63,097 nt of DNA, from positions 1-63,097 of IMG/VR virus record IMGVR_UViG_3300028840_003063, one strand, 5' to 3'. This DNA comes from a virus. The notes under the pieces are model-generated. The model saw nothing but the letters and a program-made list of their open reading frames with translations, had not been told where the DNA came from and ran no database searches. How positions within the stretch are numbered: position 1 is the stretch's first letter; each line of letters opens with the position of its first letter. The translations under genes and the position numbers were made by a program. Positions 29,905 to 38,456 of the stretch are shown piece after piece.

Positions 29905-31929
29905 ATGAGCGATTTTATTATCTTTAAAAAAGCTATGCAAAAACATTTTGAATTTCTTATTGAAAATCAGGATGTTTTATTTCTAGCGAATATAGATAAA
30001 GATTCGCTTTGGGATTTATATTTAAATAGTTTTCCGAAAGGAACTAACGAAATATATAGAGAACGAAGAGAATATGATTGTAGCCTATGTAAGCATTTTA
30101 TAAGATCGTACGGTAATATTATTGCTGTAAAAAGCAATAAGCTTGTTTCTATTTGGGATTTTAATGTTGAATACCCTTTTAATAAAGTTTGCGAAAAAAT
30201 ATCAAGTGTTATAAAAGGTAAAGAAATAAAAGATATTTTTGTTTCTAAATTAAACAAATTAGGCACGAATAAAAATAGAGAGCTTGGTGAAAATAACATT
30301 GTTAGAACTTGGGAACATTTTTATTTAGAGTTACCCCAAAGGTTAGTCAACAAATCACACGACACAATAGAATCTATACAAGGCAATTACAGAGACGTAA
30401 AAAATGTTTTTTCTAGATCTATGCAAGAATTAACATTAGAGTCAGGTGAAACGGTATTAGAGTTAATCGAACAAGGGTCTTTATATAGAGGTGAAGAATT
30501 CAAAGAAACTATTAAAAAGTTTATCAAATATAAAAAAGAATATATTAATTTAATAGATAAAGAAAAAGATAATTGGTGCTGGTTTAATTGTTATAATTCT
30601 GTTGGCAAAATAAGAAATACGGCAATAGGGACTTTACTAATTGATCTATCAAATAACGTAGACTTGAATAGCGCTGTTTTAAAATGGGAAAAAGTAATAG
30701 CTCCCACGAATTATAAAAGGCCCAAAGCTATTTTCACAAAAAAGATGATTGAGGATGCCGAAAAAAAAATAAACGAACTAGGATTTACAGAATCATTAGG
30801 GAGAAAATATGCGGTTTTAGAAGATATTGCAGTTAATAATGTATTATTTGTAAACAGAGATGCGAAACCCAAACTTCAAGGCTCTGTATTTGATGAATTA
30901 AAACAAGATGTTGCGGAAAATATAAAGAAGTTTGATAGGGTAGAAGAAGTCAGTATTGAGAGTTTTGTAAAAGATATATTACCTAATATTAATGATATAG
31001 AAATATTACTAGAAAACAAACATAAAAATAATTTTTTAAGTTTAATCGCACCAAAAAATAAAAGTGCGCCAAGTATGTTAAAGTGGGGGAATAATTTTTC
31101 ATGGTCTTATGTTGGCAACATCACTGATAGCATGAAGCAAAATGTAAAAAATGCAGGTGGTAATATAGATGGTGTTTTAAGGTTTTCTATTCAATGGAAT
31201 GATGGCGATAATAACCAAAATGATTTTGACGCTCATTGTCGAGAACCTAATGGTAATCATATACATTATCCAAATAAAGGTCATATTCATCCTTCGTCGA
31301 GTATGTTAGATGTGGATATTATAACACCGGGTAATAAAGTTGCGGTAGAAAATATAACATGGACAGATATAAATAAAATGCAAGAGGGCAAATATATATT
31401 ATTTGTAAATAATTATTCTCATAGAGGTGGTCGGACTGGATTTACGGCAGAAATTGAATATGATGGCCAGATATATTCTTATGAATATAACAAAGAGCTT
31501 AGGCAAAACGAAAATGTTATAGTTGCAGAAATTGAATTTAACAAAAAAACAGGTATTAAATTTATTCAATCATTAGATTCTTCTTTAAGTTCAAAAGAAA
31601 TATGGGGTATAAATACTAATAAATTTCATAAAGTTTCTGTATTTATGTTTAGCCCTAATTATTGGAACAGTCAAGAAATAGGTAATAAGCATTATTTCTT
31701 TTTTATAAATAATTGCTTAAATGATTCACAGCCGAGAGGATTTTATAATGAGTTCCTAAAAGAGGATTTAATGAAACATAAAAGAGTTTTTGAGGCGTTA
31801 GGGTCAAAGATGAAAATAGAAGAATCTAACAACCAGCTTTCTGGTTTAGGTTTTTCTTCTACTAAAAAAGATAGTATTATAGTAAAAGTTTCGGGTAATT
31901 TTACTCGGATTATAAAAATAAAATTTTAA
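29905..31929 (+). CDS. Large phage protein with YfaP/DUF2135-like C-terminal domain, 674 aa
   Basis: The N-terminus LWDLYLNSFPKGTNEIYRERREYDCSLCKHFIRSYGNIIAV (between residues 30 and 75) is a recurring phage sequence of unknown role. About residues 430-540 form a beta domain with NDFDAHCREPNGNHIHYPN and SSMLDVDI, resembling the acidic/His metal site of DUF2135/YfaP. It is followed closely by a small gene that accompanies it in other phages in my recollection. Not a TROVE protein as far as I can see. Confidence 0.5.
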   Translation: MSDFIIFKKAMQKHFEFLIENQDVLFLANIDKDSLWDLYLNSFPKGTNEIYRERREYDCSLCKHFIRSYGNIIAVKSNKLVSIWDFNVEYPFNKVCEKISSVIKGKEIKDIFVSKLNKLGTNKNRELGENNIVRTWEHFYLELPQRLVNKSHDTIESIQGNYRDVKNVFSRSMQELTLESGETVLELIEQGSLYRGEEFKETIKKFIKYKKEYINLIDKEKDNWCWFNCYNSVGKIRNTAIGTLLIDLSNNVDLNSAVLKWEKVIAPTNYKRPKAIFTKKMIEDAEKKINELGFTESLGRKYAVLEDIAVNNVLFVNRDAKPKLQGSVFDELKQDVAENIKKFDRVEEVSIESFVKDILPNINDIEILLENKHKNNFLSLIAPKNKSAPSMLKWGNNFSWSYVGNITDSMKQNVKNAGGNIDGVLRFSIQWNDGDNNQNDFDAHCREPNGNHIHYPNKGHIHPSSSMLDVDIITPGNKVAVENITWTDINKMQEGKYILFVNNYSHRGGRTGFTAEIEYDGQIYSYEYNKELRQNENVIVAEIEFNKKTGIKFIQSLDSSLSSKEIWGINTNKFHKVSVFMFSPNYWNSQEIGNKHYFFFINNCLNDSQPRGFYNEFLKEDLMKHKRVFEALGSKMKIEESNNQLSGLGFSSTKKDSIIVKVSGNFTRIIKIKF

Positions 31930-31940
31930 AGGTGTTATAT

Positions 31941-32315
31941 ATGTTTGAAAAAGCTACTAGATTAAAATTAAGATTTGATTCTGTAATAGGTTACTTAAGT
32001 GTAGAAGATTTGTGGGATTTAAGTTTACAACAACTTAATAGTTTAGCAAAAAAGATCAATAAACAAGTAAAAGAAACAAAAGAAGAAGATTTTTTAGAAG
32101 AAATTAGCGATGAGGACGCTATATTTCAATTAAAATTTAATATTGTATTACATGTTTTAGAAACTAAAAAGAAAGAGTTGAAAGAAAAGAAAGAAGAATC
32201 TTTAAGAAAAGAAGAAAGGGAAAAGATATTAGGTATTTTATCAAAAAAACAAGATGCAGCATTAGAAGAATTATCTGAAAAAGATTTACTTAAAAAATTA
32301 GATGAATTATCATGA
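31941..32315 (+). CDS. Partner of the 674-aa protein, charged helical, 124 aa
   Basis: ATG 31941 (MFEKATRLKLRFDSVIGYLSVEDLW) lies behind AAAGGTGTTATAT. The C-terminal half is a highly charged coiled coil (KKKELKEKKEESLRKEEREK). The SVEDLWDLSL motif is typical for this companion gene. Function unknown. Confidence 0.6.
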   Translation: MFEKATRLKLRFDSVIGYLSVEDLWDLSLQQLNSLAKKINKQVKETKEEDFLEEISDEDAIFQLKFNIVLHVLETKKKELKEKKEESLRKEEREKILGILSKKQDAALEELSEKDLLKKLDELS

Positions 32316-32488
32316 ATTGCAAGAACTGTAAAAGAGATATAACTGACGGCATAAAAGAAAACACTAAACATGGATGGAAGTGTCCTTTATGCTATACAAT
32401 TAATCCATACCACGAAATGTGTGGGGTTATTTGGAAAACTCCAACAGGCACACCAAAAAGAATGCCAAGGGGGCCAAAGTGTTTATAA
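32312..32488 (+). CDS. Zinc-ribbon protein, 58 aa
   Basis: CxxC pairs at C3/C6 and C24/C27, plus C37 and C57. ATG overlaps the upstream stop (ATGA). Unknown partner. Confidence 0.5.
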   Translation: MNCKNCKRDITDGIKENTKHGWKCPLCYTINPYHEMCGVIWKTPTGTPKRMPRGPKCL

Positions 32489-32607
32489 AAATAAGAGATA
32501 TTTTATTGGCTATATTATATGCGTTATTAACAATTATATTTTTCCCTATATTATTTGTAATGGGGTTTATAATAGGCATAGTAAAGCTTTGGAGGCAAGA
32601 TGCATAA
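32479..32607 (+). CDS. Small membrane protein, 42 aa
   Basis: GTG at 32479 follows AAGGGGG at the right distance. One long hydrophobic stretch (LLAILYALLTIIFFPILFVM) flanked by basic residues. Overlaps the ends of both neighbours. Confidence 0.45.
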   Translation: MFIKIRDILLAILYALLTIIFFPILFVMGFIIGIVKLWRQDA

Positions 32608-32827
32608 ACTAAACAATAAACAGATAGATGAAATAAGAAATTCTAATTTGCCTATAATGGCGTTATGATTTGGCTGCCAGGAATGAGACTGGCTTATTAA
32701 ATTTTGAGGTGTTTTTACATGAAAAATTTAAAGAACAAAGGATTGACGAAAGAGAGTTTTTTAAAACCAACGAAGAAATGTTAAACTATATTGATTCCTT
32801 AAAAGGGATAAAGGAAAGTTATGTCTA
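32600..32827 (+). pseudogene. Small gene apparently broken by a one-base indel
   Basis: The first frame (MHKLNNKQIDEIRNSNLPIMAL) stops at 32668. A second frame continues at the same spot (RYDLAARNETGLLNFEVFLHE, ending SLKGIKESYV, stop 32825-32827). Removing one G near 32660 joins them into about 75 aa. GTG 32709 in the second frame could alternatively start a 39-aa protein. Not recognised. Confidence 0.4.
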
Positions 32828-32979
32828 AATGCATATCAATATATTTAAATGAAGAGCTTCTGGCCTTACTAAAAAATGAATCTAATGAAAGAAATATTTC
32901 TTTTAATGAACTTACTAGGACTATATTAATAAAGCATGTTATAAGTAAAAACAGCACTAATTTGTATAAACTTAACTAA
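32821..32979 (+). CDS. Ribbon-helix-helix (CopG-like) protein, 52 aa
   Basis: KCISIYLNEELLALLKNESNERNISFNELTRTILIKHV, spread over residues 3-40, is a clear strand-helix-helix regulator. It is the third such gene in the genome. It overlaps the broken gene upstream and is followed by a promoter at 33006. Confidence 0.65.
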   Translation: MSKCISIYLNEELLALLKNESNERNISFNELTRTILIKHVISKNSTNLYKLN

Positions 32980-33005
32980 ATATAGTTTAAACAAAAAAAT
33001 AATTC

Positions 33006-33033
33006 TTGACAAATAAAATATATAGTATATACT
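33006..33033 (+). promoter_or_regulatory. Sigma70 promoter before the HNH/tRNA region
   Basis: TTGACA (33006-33011), 16 bases, TATACT (33028-33033). It lies just past the RHH gene and would drive the HNH gene, the tRNA and possibly the packaging genes. The box region is surrounded by TATA palindromes that could bind the RHH protein. Confidence 0.7.
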
Positions 33034-33080
33034 AAGTATATGAAATTTTTAAAACGGCGCAGCAGAGTGAAACGGATAAA

Positions 33081-33548
33081 ATGAAAAGATGCACCAAGTG
33101 CTTTAAACTAAAAACTCTCGACGGATTTAGTTTTAAGAATAAACAAAAAAATAAATATAACTCTTTTTGCAAAGAGTGCCGGAATAAATATAGCCGAGAA
33201 GTATGGTATCCAAAGAATAAAGAAAAGCACAAAGAAGCATCAAGAGTATGGAAAAAAAACAATAAGTTTAAAAAATTAAGCAAAAAGTATAATTTATGTG
33301 AACAAAAAATAATGAATGCTTATTTAAACCCTAATAACATTTGCCCTATTTGTAAAAAAACAAGCAGCCTAATTTTGGATCATTGCCATGAAGAGGATAG
33401 ATTTAGGGGTTTTATATGTAATACATGCAACACAATGATAGGTAGATTAGGAGATACAGAGCAAGAGATTTTAACATCAATCAATAATATTGTTGAATAT
33501 TTAAAAATAGAACACCGTGAAGCAGCGGCCAGCTTGCGAGCCTCATAA
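33081..33548 (+). CDS. Endonuclease VII-like HNH nuclease, 155 aa
   Basis: An N-terminal zinc finger (C4-x2-C7, C30-x2-C33) precedes the endonuclease VII fold: C88-x2-C91, DHCH (100-103), RGFICNTCN (109-117). The family resolves branched DNA or acts as a homing enzyme. The last twelve codons (from about 33513) lie within the tRNA gene, and the TAA stop is part of the tRNA anticodon loop. Confidence 0.8.
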   Translation: MKRCTKCFKLKTLDGFSFKNKQKNKYNSFCKECRNKYSREVWYPKNKEKHKEASRVWKKNNKFKKLSKKYNLCEQKIMNAYLNPNNICPICKKTSSLILDHCHEEDRFRGFICNTCNTMIGRLGDTEQEILTSINNIVEYLKIEHREAAASLRAS

Positions 33549-33583
33549 GCTCGATGTCACAGGTTCGAATCCTGTCGGTGTCA
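33511..33583 (+). tRNA. tRNA with CAT anticodon (Met or lysidine-type Ile)
   Basis: Cloverleaf by eye: acceptor AACACCG / CGGTGTC (first pair A-C mismatched), D-stem AAGC / GCTT with GG in the loop, anticodon stem CGAGC / GCTCG with loop CTCATAA (anticodon CAT at 33544-33546), variable ATGTC, T-arm ACAGG-TTCGAAT-CCTGT. CCA is not encoded. Its 5' half overlaps the end of the HNH gene. Confidence 0.9.
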
Positions 33584-33715
33584 ATAGAGTTCACGCCTCT
33601 ATAATAGCGTAAAGGGTAAAAGAGTACTCGAAACACCCTATAACCTACCTAAACTAAAACAATTATTAAATTATAATTATTCTTATTTAAGAATGATAAA
33701 CGGTTTAAAAACACG
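33584..33715. other. Gap between tRNA and terminase genes
   Basis: It contains TAGAG-TTCACGC-CTCTA (33585-33601), a 5-bp/7-base hairpin shaped like a T-arm, and GGGT / ACCC. No gene or clear terminator is visible. Since it precedes the small terminase gene it is a candidate packaging-site region, but I see no direct sign of that. Confidence 0.3.
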
Positions 33716-34000
33716 ATGAATCCAAATTTAGCAGAAGACGGTAAAAAATATCGTTTCACATCAACCAACCAGCCAGACCCAAAAAAAAAGAGAGTGCCTA
33801 AAACTAAAACTCGCATCAAGCAGATGGTTAAAAAGCATTTAGAAAAGTTTGAAGAGCAATTAGAAAAAGGTAATCCTGCGTTTTGGAAAATGGCTATGGA
33901 TCACACAGTAGAGAAACCTAAAACAAAAATTGACCAAAAAATTAAAGGTAAGCTAGATAATAAGGTAGAGGTAATATTAGTAGACAAGCAAGATGAATGA
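33716..34000 (+). CDS. Probable terminase small subunit, 94 aa
   Basis: Proline/lysine-rich start (NQPDPKKKRVPKTKTRIKQMVKKHLEKFEE) like DUF5681-type small terminases, and direct overlap with the large-subunit start. It would recognise the packaging site. Shorter than usual, lacking an obvious HTH, so the call leans on position. Confidence 0.6.
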   Translation: MNPNLAEDGKKYRFTSTNQPDPKKKRVPKTKTRIKQMVKKHLEKFEEQLEKGNPAFWKMAMDHTVEKPKTKIDQKIKGKLDNKVEVILVDKQDE

Positions 34001-35190
34001 AAATAGAAATCCCAAAAATATTTCAAGGATTATTCACACCTAAAAGATATAAGGTTTACTGGGGTGGCAGAGGCTCTGGTAAATCACAATCATTTGCAAG
34101 GGCTTTACTGATAAAAGCTAAACAAAGCAGAATAAGAATACTTTGTACAAGAGAGATACAGCGGTCAATTAAAGATAGTGTCCACAAACTACTTAAAGAC
34201 CAGATATATGAGCTAGAACTAGACAACGAGTTTGATGTTACTGAAAAGAATGTAACACATATTAATGGCAGCGAGTTTATATTTGCAGGGCTACATACTA
34301 ATGTGCATTCTATCAAAAGTATTGAAGGTATAGATATATGTTGGGTTGAAGAAGCCCACTCTGTAAGTGAAAATAGTTGGCGTGTTTTAATACCTACCAT
34401 AAGAAAAAATAATAGTGAAATATGGATAAGCTTTAACAGGGACAGAGAAGATGATCCTTGTTATGTTAGGTTCGTTGAAAACAAGCGTAATAATGCGATA
34501 ATAAAAAAAGTCAACTACTACGATAATCCTTTTTTCCCTGACGTTTTAAAAGAAGAGATGGAATGGGACAAAAAAAACGATTATGATAAATATTTACATG
34601 TATGGGAAGGCGAGCCTTTAATACATTCTAACGCACAAATATTTAAAAATAAGTGGCGTGTAGAAGACTTTGAAGCACCCGAAAATGTTAATTTTTATCA
34701 TGGTTGTGACTGGGGGTTTAGCACAGACCCTTTTGCTCTTATAAGATGTTTTATACAAGACAAAAAGTTGTATATAGATCAAGAAGTTTATGGTACCGGT
34801 ATAGATATAGACAAGCTGCCAGAAAGATTTGATTTAATCGATAATATTAAACGGTGGGTTGTTATAGCTGATAGGTCAAGGCCAGAAACCGTTTCATACA
34901 TGAAGCGTAGGGGGTATTTTATAAAGCCTAGTAGGGGTTGGCCTAACTGTAAAGAAGATAGAATAGAGTTTTTAAAAAGCTTTGAAGAAATTGTAATACA
35001 TGAAAGGTGTAAAAACACTAAGTATGAGTTTGCTAACTTCTCTTATGCAAGAGATAGATTAACTGACGAAATACTTAGGAAGATCGTAGAAAAACACGAT
35101 CATGCTATCGATGCTATTACATATGCATTAGATGACGTTATGAAAAATAGAAAAAAGCTTAATTTAAAAAGAAGTGATTTTGGTATATGA
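33997..35190 (+). CDS. terL: Terminase large subunit (PBSX/Terminase_3 type), 397 aa
   Basis: Walker A GGRGSGKS (23-30), Walker B with catalytic glutamate ICWVEEA (114-120), and nuclease acidic residues including D238 in GCDWGF and D in VVIADRSRPE; the C-terminal KHDHAIDAITYAL completes the RNase H-like nuclease. It pumps DNA into the prohead and cuts it. Confidence 0.93.
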   Translation: MKIEIPKIFQGLFTPKRYKVYWGGRGSGKSQSFARALLIKAKQSRIRILCTREIQRSIKDSVHKLLKDQIYELELDNEFDVTEKNVTHINGSEFIFAGLHTNVHSIKSIEGIDICWVEEAHSVSENSWRVLIPTIRKNNSEIWISFNRDREDDPCYVRFVENKRNNAIIKKVNYYDNPFFPDVLKEEMEWDKKNDYDKYLHVWEGEPLIHSNAQIFKNKWRVEDFEAPENVNFYHGCDWGFSTDPFALIRCFIQDKKLYIDQEVYGTGIDIDKLPERFDLIDNIKRWVVIADRSRPETVSYMKRRGYFIKPSRGWPNCKEDRIEFLKSFEEIVIHERCKNTKYEFANFSYARDRLTDEILRKIVEKHDHAIDAITYALDDVMKNRKKLNLKRSDFGI

Positions 35191-35312
35191 TAATAGAGTT
35201 TGGTAAATATGAAGAAATGATTGCATTTGGTATTACTTATATTAGGAAGTGTATAATCATAGAATTGTTATTTTGGTATATAGAAATAAAGTGGGGTTAT
35301 AAGGATGGTTAA
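35187..35312 (+). CDS. Small protein, 41 aa
   Basis: ATGA overlap with the terminase stop and TAATG with the next gene support translation. Hydrophobic/aromatic (GKYEEMIAFGITYIRK, IIELLFWYIEIKW). Unknown. Confidence 0.4.
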   Translation: MIIEFGKYEEMIAFGITYIRKCIIIELLFWYIEIKWGYKDG

Positions 35313-35485
35313 TGGATATCGACAGCAAGATATTAGAACTCAAAAAGCAATTGGAAAACGTAAATGGTAAAAAATGCGAAGTGTACTCAAGGATTGTGGG
35401 ATATTTTAGAGCTATCGATAGTTGGAATTATGGGAAAAAAGAAGAATATAAGCACAGAAAAGAGTTTAAAGCAAAAGATTATTGA
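35312..35485 (+). CDS. Stand-alone NrdD C-terminus-like peptide, 57 aa
   Basis: After a short helix (SKILELKKQLENVNG) comes KCEVYSRIVGYFRAIDSWNYGKKEEYKHRKEF, close to the extreme C-terminal segment of anaerobic ribonucleotide reductase (EVYSR-x-x-GY-x-RP...WN-x-GK-x-EE). No catalytic domain is present in the window. It could donate a replaceable glycyl-radical segment to a host enzyme, or be an inhibitor. The motif match is from memory. Confidence 0.5.
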   Translation: MDIDSKILELKKQLENVNGKKCEVYSRIVGYFRAIDSWNYGKKEEYKHRKEFKAKDY

Positions 35486-35549
35486 CAATTGTGTTAAAAA
35501 AGTGAAAGAAGCTTTGTTAAAGGTTAGTAATCCAAATTATAAACAATAA
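35430..35549 (+). CDS. Possible small basic protein, 39 aa
   Basis: A frame inside and beyond the previous gene: MGKKKNISTEKSLKQKIIDN..., ending NPNYKQ. No ribosome site is evident; competing frame. It fills the gap before the portal gene. Confidence 0.25.
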   Translation: MGKKKNISTEKSLKQKIIDNCVKKVKEALLKVSNPNYKQ

Positions 35550-35560
35550 TAGGCTAATAA

Positions 35561-37027
35561 ATGACAGGTGATGTAAAAAATGACATTAAAATTCTTCAAT
35601 ATCCACGTGTAGAAGATTTTACAGCTGTAACAAAAGAAAGCTTAGTAAAAACCATACAAGATAATCTTGATTTTCGTAACAAATATCTTGATAATCTTAA
35701 TTATTACGTTGGTAAAAATACCAGAATCAACGAAAAAAGAGTTGTCGCAAAAGATAATCCGGATTCAAGAATAAGTGTTAGTTATGCAAGAACCATGACT
35801 CAAATGGTTAAGGGCTATATGTATAAACCGGGTTTAGTTACATATGCAAGTGAAGAAAATTCATATCTGAATCAATTATTAGAAATTTTTAAACAAAATA
35901 ACGAAGAGTTAAAAACATCAGAATTAGGAGAAAATCAATCTAAATATGGCATAGGCGTTGAACTATTATATGGTGACAACAAAGTTGTTAACGGTGGTAC
36001 TATTCCTTACTTTACAGTTATTAAACCAGAAGAATGTATTTTTATTTACAATATGGAAATAGAGCCAACAATGATAGGGTGTATTAGGTATTATGTTGTA
36101 GGTGAAGATAGCCAAAAACGTGAAAGAACTTATAGAGTTGAGGTTTATTTTTTAGATCGTGTAGAATTATACGAAATGAAAGAAAGTGGTTTTGATTTAC
36201 ACAATAAAGGTAATTTTAAAATCACACAAAAATTAGACTCTTACCCTAATTGGTTTGATGGTATACCTTTTGTGTTGTATATTAATAACCAAGAATATTT
36301 GGCAGACTATGAGCCTGTTAAAACTTTAATTGATGCTTATGATATACTTGTTAGCGACAGTGTGGATGAGCTTAATAGATTTGCAAGCGCTTATTTAATA
36401 TTACAAAATTTTATATTAGCAAACGCGGAAGATGAAAATGAGAAATCAAGAGCGTTAGAAAAAATCAAAAAAAATAGATTAATAGAGGTTGATAGTGACG
36501 GTAATGTTTCATTCCTAACAAGAGATATACCAAGCGAATTTTTTAAAGAAGTTAAACAGACTTTAAGGGAAGACATAGAGGCACATTCTCATATACCAGA
36601 TTTTAGAGATAGAAGCTTTGAGTCGAAGTCTGGTGAGGCTATGAAGTGGGCGTTATTTCATTTTGAAAATTTAGCGGCCGACAAACAGTCTCTTTTTGAA
36701 AGGGGTCTTCAGGAAAGAATAAGACTTATTAATAGCTTTTTAAAAAAGAAAGAAATAGATACTGGTAATGTATATGTTAGATTTCAAAGGAACCTGCCTT
36801 CTAATATAGATATGTTGGTAGGAATAGCTGAAAGGCTAAAAGCGCTTGGATTGCCAGAAGAATCTTGGTTAGAAATATTAAAATCAGCCGAGTTAATAGA
36901 TAATGTAGAAGATATTATAAGCTTAATGGAAGAAGCAAAGGTAAAAGCACAAGAAGAGTTTCAACTAAACATAGATCAAGATGTTAAGGAAGAAGAAGAT
37001 GATCAGCAAAATATACGGCCTACCTAA
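35561..37027 (+). CDS. Portal protein (SPP1 gp6-like), 488 aa
   Basis: The order NLDFRNKYLDNLNYYVGKNTRIN, DSRISVSYARTMTQMVKGYMY, GIGVELLYGD, IPFVLYINNQEYLADYEPV, and SDSVDELNRFASAYLIL matches the SPP1-type portal. Twelve copies form the DNA gate at one capsid vertex and bind the terminase. Length fits (SPP1 gp6 is 503). Confidence 0.9.
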   Translation: MTGDVKNDIKILQYPRVEDFTAVTKESLVKTIQDNLDFRNKYLDNLNYYVGKNTRINEKRVVAKDNPDSRISVSYARTMTQMVKGYMYKPGLVTYASEENSYLNQLLEIFKQNNEELKTSELGENQSKYGIGVELLYGDNKVVNGGTIPYFTVIKPEECIFIYNMEIEPTMIGCIRYYVVGEDSQKRERTYRVEVYFLDRVELYEMKESGFDLHNKGNFKITQKLDSYPNWFDGIPFVLYINNQEYLADYEPVKTLIDAYDILVSDSVDELNRFASAYLILQNFILANAEDENEKSRALEKIKKNRLIEVDSDGNVSFLTRDIPSEFFKEVKQTLREDIEAHSHIPDFRDRSFESKSGEAMKWALFHFENLAADKQSLFERGLQERIRLINSFLKKKEIDTGNVYVRFQRNLPSNIDMLVGIAERLKALGLPEESWLEILKSAELIDNVEDIISLMEEAKVKAQEEFQLNIDQDVKEEEDDQQNIRPT

Positions 37028-37196
37028 CTGTTATAAGTGTAAAGAAATGCAACAAAAACATCCAAATGTTAAATATATAATTATGGATTATGCAAAGCAC
37101 AGGCCAATTATAGAAGAAGCATTAAAAAAAGGTGTTATGAGTGCACCTATATTAGTAGATGAAAATAATAATATAATAAGGATAAGCGATGTTTAA
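36999..37196 (+). CDS. Glutaredoxin/NrdH-like thiol protein, 65 aa
   Basis: MISKIYGLPNCYKCKEMQQK has the strand and CxxC (C11, C14) of a glutaredoxin, and VMSAPILVDENN contains the cis-Pro turn. ATG 36999 is preferred. It overlaps the portal gene by 29 bases. Likely reduces disulphides, perhaps of a ribonucleotide reductase. Confidence 0.65.
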   Translation: MISKIYGLPNCYKCKEMQQKHPNVKYIIMDYAKHRPIIEEALKKGVMSAPILVDENNNIIRISDV

Positions 37197-37347
37197 GGTA
37201 AGAGATGTAATACAAGAATTAAAAAAATATAAATTTGATCTAGACACAAATGTATGTAAAATTAAGAAAAAAGATAATTTAATAGAAATTGTTGTCAAAG
37301 AAAAAAACATTAATAAAAAATCAGAAAAAATTTTAAACGATAAATAA
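37189..37347 (+). CDS. Small protein, 52 aa
   Basis: Overlaps the glutaredoxin stop by eight bases. Lysine-rich (RDVIQELKKYKFDLDTN, KEKNINKKSEKIL). Unknown. Confidence 0.45.
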   Translation: MFKVRDVIQELKKYKFDLDTNVCKIKKKDNLIEIVVKEKNINKKSEKILNDK

Positions 37348-37354
37348 ATAAATC

Positions 37355-38278
37355 ATGGGTGAGTTAAAAAAAAATCAACAAAAAGCATTTGATAATGCAA
37401 TTAAACTTACCAACAATCAAGAAAAACAATTAGTTAAAATATACCAACGCTCTTTGAAAAATATTCGTAATGAATTATTAAAGCTTAATGAAAAGATAAC
37501 ATGGTCATTCCAAGAGCTTAATAAGTATGATAGATTAAAAAAGCTTGAAGATCAAATATTTAAAGAATTAAAAAACATAAGCAAAGAATCATATAAGATT
37601 GCTGTTAAAAATAACACGCTTATAGTAAACGATTCATACAACAGAAGCTGGTTTGGTTATACAAAAGAATTAAGTGCATTTGTAGCTTTTGGTAAAATTA
37701 ACCCTGATTTAGTTAAGCAAATTGTATTAGAACCATATCCTGGCGTTAAGCTTGTTGACTTGATTAAAAACGTTAATGCTACTGATATTAATAAAATAAG
37801 GCTAGAAATAGGGCAGGGATTACTGCAAGGTGAAGGTGTCCAAAAGATAGCAAGAAGAATACGTGATATTTTAAACATTAGCCTTAACAGAGCTAACCGG
37901 ATAGTGCGTACAGAAGCATTAAGCGCACAAAGTAAGGCACTAGAATTAAGTAACCAAAAAGCAAAAGAACAGGGTATAGAAATACGAGAGCTTTGGGATG
38001 CTACACTTGATAGCCGGACAAGGCAAACACATAGAAGCGCAGACGGAAAAGTAAAAAACAAAGATGGTGATTTTATTGTTGGTGGTGTTAAGTTTACATC
38101 TCCTAGAATTGTAAGTCCTAGAAATACTTCTGGCAATACCGCAAGAGAAAGAATCAATTGTAGATGTTCAATGTTTACAGAAATTGAAGATGTCCCGGAA
38201 ACGTTAAAAACAAGAGCTAAAAAGCAAAGCAAGCGAATAGACGGATTAACATATGAAGAATGGTTAAAGGGGTTATAA
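37355..38278 (+). CDS. MuF/SPP1 gp7-like minor head protein, 307 aa
   Basis: The C-terminal third has the MuF signature: RTEALSAQSKALE, WDATLDSRTRQTHRSADG and RERINCRCSM (positions about 187-272). It follows the portal gene as usual and is packaged in the head, acting in DNA delivery. N-terminal part helical. Confidence 0.85.
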   Translation: MGELKKNQQKAFDNAIKLTNNQEKQLVKIYQRSLKNIRNELLKLNEKITWSFQELNKYDRLKKLEDQIFKELKNISKESYKIAVKNNTLIVNDSYNRSWFGYTKELSAFVAFGKINPDLVKQIVLEPYPGVKLVDLIKNVNATDINKIRLEIGQGLLQGEGVQKIARRIRDILNISLNRANRIVRTEALSAQSKALELSNQKAKEQGIEIRELWDATLDSRTRQTHRSADGKVKNKDGDFIVGGVKFTSPRIVSPRNTSGNTARERINCRCSMFTEIEDVPETLKTRAKKQSKRIDGLTYEEWLKGL

Positions 38279-38454
38279 TGGAAGCAAAAGAATATTTTGA
38301 AGAAGAGCTTAAAAAAATAAACAAAAAATTAAGTGACTTAACAGATGAATTAAATACACATAAAAAAGAAGAGTCAAGACTTAAAACTCAAAAACATATT
38401 TTAGAACTAGATTTAAGCAGGGTAAAAGCTGCGTTAGAATATTTAAAGGGGTAA
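38278..38454 (+). CDS. Short coiled-coil protein, 58 aa
   Basis: ATG 38278 overlaps the MuF stop (TAATG); an in-frame start 18 bases earlier is inside that gene. Heptads throughout (FEEELKKINKKLSDLTDELN, KHILELDLSRVKAALEYL). Perhaps a head-assembly factor by position. Confidence 0.5.
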   Translation: MEAKEYFEEELKKINKKLSDLTDELNTHKKEESRLKTQKHILELDLSRVKAALEYLKG

Positions 38455-38456
38455 AA

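Noticed and set aside
29905-31929. TROVE/Ro60-type RNA-binding protein (attractive beside tRNA-like RNAs)
   Set aside because: I cannot find TROVE or vWA MIDAS patterns; the C-terminus looks like a YfaP/DUF2135-type domain instead.
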